From Nitrospirota bacterium (GTDB taxonomy: Bacteria; Nitrospirota; Nitrospiria; Nitrospirales; Nitrospiraceae), in NCBI GenBank assembly GCA_040757595.1, contig JBFLWP010000015.1, positions 1-64,000 of the forward strand: 64,000 bases of DNA, given 5' to 3'. Below the pieces are notes generated by a model. The model was not told the DNA's origin, ran no database searches, and saw only the letters and a program-made list of their open reading frames with translations. Below are positions 58,433 to 64,000 of the stretch, one piece after another. Numbering within the stretch: the first letter of the stretch is position 1; every line of letters starts with the position of its first letter. Made by a program: the position numbers and the translations under genes.

Positions 58433-59326
58433 ATGTTCGGCACACTCGGATTCTCAGAGCTCATCATCATCCTAGCCATCGTCCTGATCATCTTCGGCGC
58501 CGGGCGGCTGCCGCAGATCGGCGAGGGGCTCGGCAAGGCCCTCAAGAGCTTCAAGAAAGAGGTGCACGAGGCGCCGCCTCCCGTGGACCCCGGCGCCGCC
58601 CAGCCCCAACCGGCACCGATCGAAGAGGCCCAGGTGGTACAGACGCCCGCTGCCTCCTCGGCGACTGGCTCGCCCGCTCCGGCAGCGGCCCAGCCGGCCG
58701 CCGCCAAGCCGTACGTGCCCGGTCCGGAGCTGACGCCGGGGACGACCGCGGCATTGATGGCCCAAGCCGCGCCCCAGCCCTACCAGCCCCCGAAGCCGAA
58801 GGTCGCTCCGCAGCCGGCCGCAAGGCCGGCGGCTCCCGCCGCGTCGGCGGGTGGGGGACGCGCTGAAGGGGAGACACGGGGACAGGGTGTGGCTCCGCCT
58901 CCACCGACGATGGAACAGCGGACGACGCAGCCCCCGCCGGTGCAGCGGGCTCAGTATCCTCCCCTGCCTCCGACCGCCCAGGCCAAGCCTCAGCAGAAGC
59001 GGCCGTCGGCTGTCGTGAACAGGGATGCCGTGGCCCGGGTCATGGCCCAGCAGGCCGCGCTCAAACAGAAAGCGGCGCAACCGGCGGGGGCCAAGTCGGC
59101 TCAGGGTAGCGGGTTGTCTTCGCAGGACATGCAGAGCCTCGGCGAAGGGCTCGGCGATGCGCTGCGCACGTTCCGCCAGGCCGTCTCGGACGTGCGGGGC
59201 ACGATTGATCCCGAGATGCGGACGATTCAGGCCGAGATGGATGCGGCGCAGAAAGAGATTGAGCAGTCAATCGAGGCCGCCAAGCAGATGCCCGACGTGC
59301 AGGAAGAGCCCCCCAAGCAGTCGTAA
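58433..59326 (+). CDS. tatA: Long TatA-like protein with second amphipathic helix
   Basis: This 297-residue protein begins as Tat[31 protein letters not shown] with the hinge and [17 protein letters not shown] amphipathic helix. It continues with a ~170-residue Pro/Ala/Gln linker. Near the C-terminus a second helix [20 protein letters not shown] mirrors the first, then a charged coil follows. Normal TatA is 60-90 residues. ATG 58433 follows AAAGGA. A role in the twin-arginine pore is likely; the tail function is unknown. No tatC here. Confidence 0.9.
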   Translation: MFGTLGFSELIIILAIVLIIFGAGRLPQIGEGLGKALKSFKKEVHEAPPPVDPGAAQPQPAPIEEAQVVQTPAASSATGSPAPAAAQPAAAKPYVPGPELTPGTTAALMAQAAPQPYQPPKPKVAPQPAARPAAPAASAGGGRAEGETRGQGVAPPPPTMEQRTTQPPPVQRAQYPPLPPTAQAKPQQKRPSAVVNRDAVARVMAQQAALKQKAAQPAGAKSAQGSGLSSQDMQSLGEGLGDALRTFRQAVSDVRGTIDPEMRTIQAEMDAAQKEIEQSIEAAKQMPDVQEEPPKQS

Positions 59327-59327
59327 T

Positions 59328-59404
59328 TCGTCATCCGTCAATCGTCAATTGGTTAGAGTTTTCCCCGCACGAATGACGGACGACGAATGACGAGCAACGA
59401 CTCG
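59328..59404. repeat. Intergenic heptamer inverted array (locus 9)
   Basis: Left arm CGTCATC, CGTCAAT, CGTCAAT; right arm GAATGAC, GGACGAC, GAATGAC, GAGCAAC. It lies immediately 3' of the TatA-like gene. Confidence 0.8.
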
Positions 59405-59418
59405 CCGTGCCGCGCTGC

Positions 59419-60174
59419 ATGACCCCCAGTGCCATTCTCGCCGGTCTCCTCTGCTCCCTGTTTGCTGGCTGCGAGGTGCAGTCGCCCCCGCCCGATTCCG
59501 GATCGGTGGTGCCGCGGCTCGTGGGGTTGTTGAAGGACCGCGAGCCGGAAGTGCGGCGCATGGCCGCCCTCTCTCTGGGCAAGGTTGCCGAGCCGGAGGC
59601 CGCGCCCGCCCTCGTGGGAGGGCTGGGAGACCCCGATCCCCTCGTGCGTCAGCACAGTGCCTGGGCGCTGGGCCACCTGGGTGACGCGGTGCTCGATCAG
59701 GCTGGCCCGGCGCTGATCCGCAGCCTGCACGATCCGATCCCCGCTGTGAAGGAGGAGGCGGCGCGGGCCATCGGCCGGATCGGCGCGACGCGGGACATGG
59801 TCGAATTGTTGATGGACGAGATGGACGGGCCGGACGCGGCGACGCGACGCGCCGCAGTGCAGGCCCTGACCTGGCTGGAAGCCCCCGCCGCGGTGCCGGC
59901 CCTCTTCACGGCACTGGGGGATGAAGACGCGTTGGTCCGTCAGGGGGCGGTGGCGGCGCTGGGAGAGCTGGCCGAGCCGGACGCCATCCCGGCCTTGCGA
60001 AATCGCTTGCTCCGGGACGAAGCCCCCGGCGTCCGCGCGGAGGCGGCCTTTCGCCTCGGCAAGATCGGCGACGAGTCCATCCTGCCCCTCCTCCGGTACA
60101 TCTCCACGAAGGACGAGGACCCTGGCGTCCGCCGCTGGGCGGCCTGGGCGGTGACGGCGCTTACGCAAGGATGA
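59419..60174 (+). CDS. HEAT-repeat lipoprotein
   Basis: This protein of about 251 residues has lipobox SLFAGC then HEAT/PBS-lyase-like repeats: VPRLVGLLKDREPEVRRMAALSLGKVAEP, ...ALVGGLGDPDPLVRQHSAWALGHLGD, ...VPALFTALGDEDALVRQGAVAALGELAEP, ...ILPLLRYISTKDEDPGVRRWAAWAV. Helical solenoids bind partner proteins. ATG 59419 is preferred; GTG 59407 is within the heptamer region. Envelope location from the lipobox. Confidence 0.9.
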   Translation: MTPSAILAGLLCSLFAGCEVQSPPPDSGSVVPRLVGLLKDREPEVRRMAALSLGKVAEPEAAPALVGGLGDPDPLVRQHSAWALGHLGDAVLDQAGPALIRSLHDPIPAVKEEAARAIGRIGATRDMVELLMDEMDGPDAATRRAAVQALTWLEAPAAVPALFTALGDEDALVRQGAVAALGELAEPDAIPALRNRLLRDEAPGVRAEAAFRLGKIGDESILPLLRYISTKDEDPGVRRWAAWAVTALTQG

Positions 60175-60191
60175 AGTAGGAAGGATGAATG

Positions 60192-60261
60192 CAGAACGAT
60201 GAACGAGGAACGATCGAGCCCCCCATTCATCGTTCAGCATTGATCGTTCATCGTTGTCGAG
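60192..60261. repeat. Intergenic heptamer inverted array (locus 10)
   Basis: Left arm GAACGAT, GAACGAG, GAACGAT; right arm CATTCAT, CGTTCAG, CATTGAT, CGTTCAT. It lies between convergent genes and contains the FGE-domain stop codon at 60248-60250. Confidence 0.85.
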
Positions 60262-61033
60262 GGGACGCGTCCATGGCGCAGCGGAAGCCGAGGGTGTTGA
60301 GTTGGGTGTCCGGATCGTCCCGGTTCCGCAGCGCGGCTTGCGCCAGAAAGCCTTCGTAGTTCCAGCCCCCGCCGCGATAGACCTTCTCTTCCCCCTTCTC
60401 CGGGCCGGTGGGATTCTTGCGAGGGCTCCGGGCATAGTAGTCCTTGTCGTACCAGTCCGCCACCCATTCCCAGACGTTCCCCGCCAGGTCGTAGACTCCG
60501 TAGGGGCTTCGGCCGGATGCGAAGCTGCCGACCGGGGCCAGGGTCTCGTAGCCGATCCAGCGCGCCTTCCCGAACAGCCCGTACTGGTCCGTCGGCGGCT
60601 CGTTCCCCCACGGATAGAGGCGTCCGTCCGTGCCCCGCGCGGCCTTCTCCCACTCGGCCTCCGTCGGCAACCGCTTGCCGACCCACCGGCAGTAGGCGTC
60701 GGCGCTGAGCCAGCTCACGCCGACGATGGGCCGATGTTTGTCCCGGGCGAGGTTGATCTCGTCGAAATGGCGCGGCGGCTGCCGGCCGGTCGATTCGAGG
60801 AACGTGATGTATCGTCCCACCGTGACCTCGTGCCGATCGAGGTGGAACGAATCCAGGTAGACCCGGTGGACGGGGGCGGCGCCGGCCAGCTCCGCACTGC
60901 CCATCGTGAACTCGCCGGCCGGGATCAGGACCATCGGCGCCCCGTCCTTGCCGGCAGGCTCGCGGGGGGCGGCGACGGGAGCCAGCAGGAGCACGGTGAG
61001 CAGGCAGCCGACCCAGACGGCGGCGCGTGTCAC
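60248..61033 (-). CDS. Exported FGE-sulfatase-type (SUMF1-like) domain protein
   Basis: This 261-residue protein has a signal peptide (VWVGCLLTVLLLAPVAA) and a formylglycine-generating-enzyme-type domain: MVLIPAGEFTMGS, HEVTVGRYITFLE, PIVGVSWLSADAYCRWVGKRLPTEAEWEKAARG, GVYDLAGNVWEWVADW, RGGGWNYEG. The catalytic Cys pair of true FGEs is not evident, so it may be a non-catalytic or other-type member. GTG 61033 overlaps the PilZ gene stop. Its end lies in a heptamer array. Confidence 0.87.
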   Translation of the reverse strand: MTRAAVWVGCLLTVLLLAPVAAPREPAGKDGAPMVLIPAGEFTMGSAELAGAAPVHRVYLDSFHLDRHEVTVGRYITFLESTGRQPPRHFDEINLARDKHRPIVGVSWLSADAYCRWVGKRLPTEAEWEKAARGTDGRLYPWGNEPPTDQYGLFGKARWIGYETLAPVGSFASGRSPYGVYDLAGNVWEWVADWYDKDYYARSPRKNPTGPEKGEEKVYRGGGWNYEGFLAQAALRNRDDPDTQLNTLGFRCAMDASPRQR

Positions 61034-61578
61034 CGTTTGCCCTCGTCGGTGCGTTGGAGGGAGGCGACCAGCGCCTGCACCCGCTCGCGGACGCCTGCCG
61101 CGATCTGCGTGAAGCGCACGCCCATGCCGGGAAAGAAGGTGTAGTGGTCCGACTTTGGGCAGACCCAGGCCACCGCGCCCTTTGCGGACAGCCATTCGGT
61201 GGGACGATCGGGCAGAGCGAACTCCAACGCCAGCTCCGTGCCGACCGGCAGCGGGGAGGTGCTCTCGATGAAGAGCCCGCCGCCCCCGATGCCCGAGGCG
61301 CGGGTTTCGGCCTCCACGCCGGCGGCGGTTCGGTAACGGACGCGGATGACGAGGGAGACGCGGGGATGGGCACGCGCCTCGGTCCGCGGAGGCGGGTAGG
61401 TTTCCTGGATCAGCTCGATGACGGCGGCCCAGGTCACCGTGCCCAGATTTTCTCCGGAGGGCCCGATCAACGAGATCGTTTCCTTGGCGACGTCCACCTC
61501 CAGCGACTTGCCCTGGTGGGCCTCGCTCACGGCCACCGGCCAGCGTTTGCGCGGGCCGTTCGCGTTCTTCTGTTTCAT
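61030..61578 (-). CDS. PilZ-like domain protein with altered ligand motif
   Basis: This 182-residue cytoplasmic protein has a PilZ-type barrel (RAHPRVSLVIRVRYR; GGGGLFIESTSPLPVGTELALEFALP; KGAVAWVC; GMGVRFTQI). The RxxxR part is RAHPR, but the usual D/NxSxxG is GIGGGG, losing the Asp and Ser. Cyclic-di-GMP binding is therefore doubtful; it may be a protein-binding PilZ. ATG 61578. Coupled to the FGE-domain gene. Confidence 0.82.
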   Translation of the reverse strand: MKQKNANGPRKRWPVAVSEAHQGKSLEVDVAKETISLIGPSGENLGTVTWAAVIELIQETYPPPRTEARAHPRVSLVIRVRYRTAAGVEAETRASGIGGGGLFIESTSPLPVGTELALEFALPDRPTEWLSAKGAVAWVCPKSDHYTFFPGMGVRFTQIAAGVRERVQALVASLQRTDEGKR

Positions 61579-61653
61579 GGCCGCCCAGTATAGCGCAGAC
61601 CGCGCCGTTGGCGAAGCGGCGGCGCGGTTTTGAACGACTTGGGCTCCAACGAA

Positions 61654-61679
61654 AAGGGGCGCCCGGCTGGGCGCCCCTT
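61654..61679 (-). terminator. Terminator downstream of clpX
   Basis: An 11-bp stem (AAGGGGCGCCC and complement) has a 4-nt loop. On the minus strand it is followed by TTTTCG. It lies 32 bp beyond the clpX stop. Confidence 0.85.
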
Positions 61680-61710
61680 GACCACGCTCGTCGCCCGTAC
61701 TCGGTCGTCG

Positions 61711-62961
61711 CTACGCGCTCTTCATCTCCTTGTCCTGCTCGAAGAGGCGGATCGGCTGGCTCTTCCCGAGGATGACCTCCTCGGTGATCACGACCTCCTT
61801 GATCAGTTTCTGGGAAGGCACGTCATACATCAGCTCGAGCATCACTTCCTCGAGGATCGCCCGGAGGCCGCGGGCCCCGGTCCGCTGGGTGTAGGCCTTG
61901 CGCGCGATCGCCCCCAGGGCCCCCTCGGTGAACTTGAGCTTGACCTTCTCGAAGGACAGCAGCTTCTCGTACTGCTTGGTCAGGGCGTTGCGCGGCTCGG
62001 TCAGGATGCGGATGAGCGCCTTCTCGTCCAGGTCCTCGAGCGTCGCCACGACCGGCAGCCGCCCGACGAACTCGGGGATCAGCCCGTACTTCAAAAGGTC
62101 CTCCGGCTGGACTTGGGCCAGCATCTCGCCCAGACGGCTCTCGTGTTTCCCGCGCACCTCGGCGCCGAAGCCCATCGTTTTTTTGTTGAGCCGCTGTTCG
62201 ATGATCGTTTCGAGCCCCACGAAGGCGCCGCCGCAGATGAAGAGGATGTTGCTCGTGTCCACCTGGATGAATTCCTGGTGGGGATGCTTCCGGCCGCCCT
62301 GCGGAGGGACGTTCGCCACGGTGCCCTCGATCAGCTTGAGAAGGGCCTGCTGCACGCCCTCGCCCGACACGTCGCGCGTGATCGAAGGGCTGTCGCTCTT
62401 GCGGCTGATCTTGTCGATCTCGTCGATGTAGACGATGCCGCGCTCCGCCCGCTCCACGTCGTAGTCGGCGGCCTGCAGCAGCTTGAGGATGATGTTCTCG
62501 ACGTCCTCGCCCACGTAGCCGGCCTCGGTCAGCGTGGTCGCGTCGGCCAGCGTGAAAGGCACGTCCAGGTAGCGGGCCAGCGTCTGGGCCAGCAGGGTCT
62601 TCCCCGTGCCGGTCGGCCCGACCATGAGGATGTTGCCCTTCTGAAGCTCGACGTCGTCCACCTCGTTGGCCGAGATGCGCTTGTAATGGTTGTGGACGGC
62701 GACCGAGAGGATCTTCTTCGCCCGATCCTGGCCGATGACGTACTGGTCCAGATGGTGCTTGATCTCGGCGGGCTTGCGGAGCTTGGACGAAATCTCCTCC
62801 TTGGCTTCCTCCCAGTCCTCCGCGATGATGTCGTTGCAGAGGTTGACGCACTCGTCGCAGATGTAGACCGTGGGTCCGGCGATCAGCTTGCGGACCTCGT
62901 CCCGGCTCTTGCCGCAGAAGGAGCACCGCAGGTGGCGATCCGTCTTCTCCTGTTTAGGCAT
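61711..62961 (-). CDS. clpX: ATP-dependent protease ATPase ClpX
   Basis: This 416-residue AAA+ unfoldase feeds substrates to ClpP. The zinc-binding domain has [11 protein letters not shown]...CDECVNLC; Walker [16 protein letters not shown]; pore loop [10 protein letters not shown]; Walker [14 protein letters not shown]-type loop KTMGFGAEV; sensor 2 and C-terminal domain [14 protein letters not shown] 62961 standard. The gene follows clpP by 26 bp on the same strand, with a terminator after. Confidence 0.98.
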   Translation of the reverse strand: MPKQEKTDRHLRCSFCGKSRDEVRKLIAGPTVYICDECVNLCNDIIAEDWEEAKEEISSKLRKPAEIKHHLDQYVIGQDRAKKILSVAVHNHYKRISANEVDDVELQKGNILMVGPTGTGKTLLAQTLARYLDVPFTLADATTLTEAGYVGEDVENIILKLLQAADYDVERAERGIVYIDEIDKISRKSDSPSITRDVSGEGVQQALLKLIEGTVANVPPQGGRKHPHQEFIQVDTSNILFICGGAFVGLETIIEQRLNKKTMGFGAEVRGKHESRLGEMLAQVQPEDLLKYGLIPEFVGRLPVVATLEDLDEKALIRILTEPRNALTKQYEKLLSFEKVKLKFTEGALGAIARKAYTQRTGARGLRAILEEVMLELMYDVPSQKLIKEVVITEEVILGKSQPIRLFEQDKEMKSA

Positions 62962-62987
62962 GCCGCCTCCCCTCGCCCGGTTGGCCG

Positions 62988-63635
62988 CTACTTGTCTTTG
63001 GAGCCGTCCCGATCCGATTCCTTGCCCGCGTCCTTCAACAGTTCCTTGGCCACCTTGGGCGCGCGCGTGATCACTTCGTCAATGAGCCCGTACCGCTTGG
63101 CCTCGTCGCCGGACATGAAATAGTCCCGTTCCGTGTCCTGGGCGATCTTGTCGAGCGGCTGGCCCGTGTGCTTGGCCAAGATATCGTTCAGCCGCTCGCG
63201 AATCTTGAGGATCTCGCGGGCGTGGATGTCGATCTCGGTGGCCTGCCCCTGGAACCCGCCCATGGGCTGGTGGATCATGATGCGGGCGTTGGGCAGCGCG
63301 AAGCGCTTCCCCTTGGTGCCGGCCGCCAGCAGCAGCGCGCCCATGCTGGACGCCTGCCCCAGGCAGATCGTGTTGATCGGCGGCTTGACGTACTGCATGG
63401 TGTCGTAGATGCCCAGGCCGGCCGTCACGCTGCCGCCGGGGGAATTGATGTAGAGGTTGATGTCCTTCTCCGGGTCCTCGGCCTCCAGGAACAGCAACTG
63501 GGCGATGATGAGGTTGGCGAACACGTCGTCGACCGGTGCGCCGAGGAAGATGATCCGGTCCTTGAGCAGGCGCGAATAGATGTCGTAGGCGCGCTCGCCG
63601 CGGTTGGTCTGTTCAATGACGATGGGCACTAACAT
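62988..63635 (-). CDS. clpP: ATP-dependent Clp protease proteolytic subunit ClpP
   Basis: This 215-residue serine peptidase forms the 14-mer chamber. Ser is in [16 protein letters not shown], His in MIHQPMGG, Asp in the downstream [11 protein letters not shown] region. ATG 63635 begins [27 protein letters not shown] as expected. It follows tig by about 100 bp and precedes clpX, the usual tig-clpP-clpX order. Confidence 0.98.
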   Translation of the reverse strand: MLVPIVIEQTNRGERAYDIYSRLLKDRIIFLGAPVDDVFANLIIAQLLFLEAEDPEKDINLYINSPGGSVTAGLGIYDTMQYVKPPINTICLGQASSMGALLLAAGTKGKRFALPNARIMIHQPMGGFQGQATEIDIHAREILKIRERLNDILAKHTGQPLDKIAQDTERDYFMSGDEAKRYGLIDEVITRAPKVAKELLKDAGKESDRDGSKDK

Positions 63636-63737
63636 AATCCCGACCTGTCCTTTCTTCTCGGTTCAGGAAACCGGCACAATCTTACCACATTTTTCGTTTT
63701 TCGCCGCACGCCGCGCGATCACGTCGCCGAGACCGAG

Positions 63738-64000
63738 CTACCCCTGGATGACGGCGTGACGGTAGACGAAGTCCAGGGTCTTGTCGGCCAGAATCCGGCC
63801 GCGGAGCTCGTCCAGGGAGTCCTCGCCGCCCGCCTGGATCAGTCGCTGAAGCTCTTCCACGGACAGCCGGAGGTCCTTCGCCAGCCGCTGGAGCTCGGCC
63901 GCCACGTCTTCCTGGTTGACCGTCAGCCCTTCCTTTTCTGCGATCGCCTCCAGGATCAGGCCGACCTTCACGCGGCGGGTTGCCTCGGGGCGCAGCTCCT
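63738..64000 (-). CDS. tig: Trigger factor, C-terminal part (5' end beyond window)
   Basis: The last ~87 codons of the ribosome-bound chaperone are here: RPEATRRVKVGLILEAIAEKEGLTV followed by the helical C-terminal domain and stop at 63738. The rest lies past 64000. Identity comes from the C-domain motif plus the conserved tig-clpP-clpX order. Confidence 0.9.
   Translation of the reverse strand, partial: ELRPEATRRVKVGLILEAIAEKEGLTVNQEDVAAELQRLAKDLRLSVEELQRLIQAGGEDSLDELRGRILADKTLDFVYRHAVIQG

Noticed and set aside
28241-60261. Heptamer arrays as CRISPR or REP elements
   Set aside because: Period is 7 bp with no spacers; unit sequence differs per locus, unlike REP/BIME families or CRISPR.

Overview
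The window is GC-rich chromosomal DNA of a Gram-negative bacterium. Outer-membrane lipoproteins, a beta-barrel protein, TatA and a tig-clpP-clpX cluster support the Gram-negative call. Gene style (many small exported proteins, tandem OtsA, TreT, lipoprotein-type truncated haemoglobin) resembles Nitrospira or other Nitrospirota, but that is an inference from gene content: no rRNA or marker gene decides it.

Layout. 0-1.4 kb is a decayed mobile region: an internally deleted IS, a broken tyrosine recombinase and tRNA-Arg. 1.4-9.3 kb holds housekeeping and stress genes: an RRM protein, GNAT, an OxyR-like regulator divergent from a haemoglobin lipoprotein and a DsbA-fold protein, small membrane proteins, glutamate dehydrogenase and LipB. 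9.3-31.4 kb is a minus-strand trehalose and glucan/osmotic-stress region. It has two OtsA (one with its active site altered), OtsB, a glycogen-debranching enzyme fused to an MFS transporter, two free MFS paralogues, a BON protein, TreT, MscS and a trehalose/maltose-type ABC importer. Four members of a small exported protein family are scattered through 8.2-24.1 kb. Two copies of a structured repeat bracket 10.2 kb of the region.

31.8-47.5 kb carries a regulator/coiled-coil pair, a lysine-rich exported microprotein, an OmpA-like lipoprotein, tRNA-Leu, a HAD phosphatase, QueE, PepA, NagZ with an MFS permease, PsiE, a DASS transporter, an amino-acid permease and a class-I amidotransferase. 48.4-56.8 kb is the most distinctive part, with visibly lower GC. 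Three consecutive lipoproteins share one N-terminal lipobox plus coiled-coil stalk but carry different cargo: none, a GH64-type beta-1,3-glucanase with FnIII, and a 1452-residue G8/CEMIP-like beta-helix. A beta-barrel protein and another lipoprotein follow, and a sigma-54-type promoter precedes the set. 57-64 kb holds an M24 peptidase, an unusual long TatA, a HEAT lipoprotein, an FGE-domain protein, PilZ, ClpX, ClpP and the end of trigger factor.

Ten intergenic spacers, always just 3' of a gene, consist of imperfect heptamer tandem repeats whose right half is the inverse complement of the left. Each locus has its own heptamer. Heptamer arrays also appear inside pepA and at the 3' end of the amino-acid permease gene. 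Together these look like slippage-built hairpins at transcript ends.
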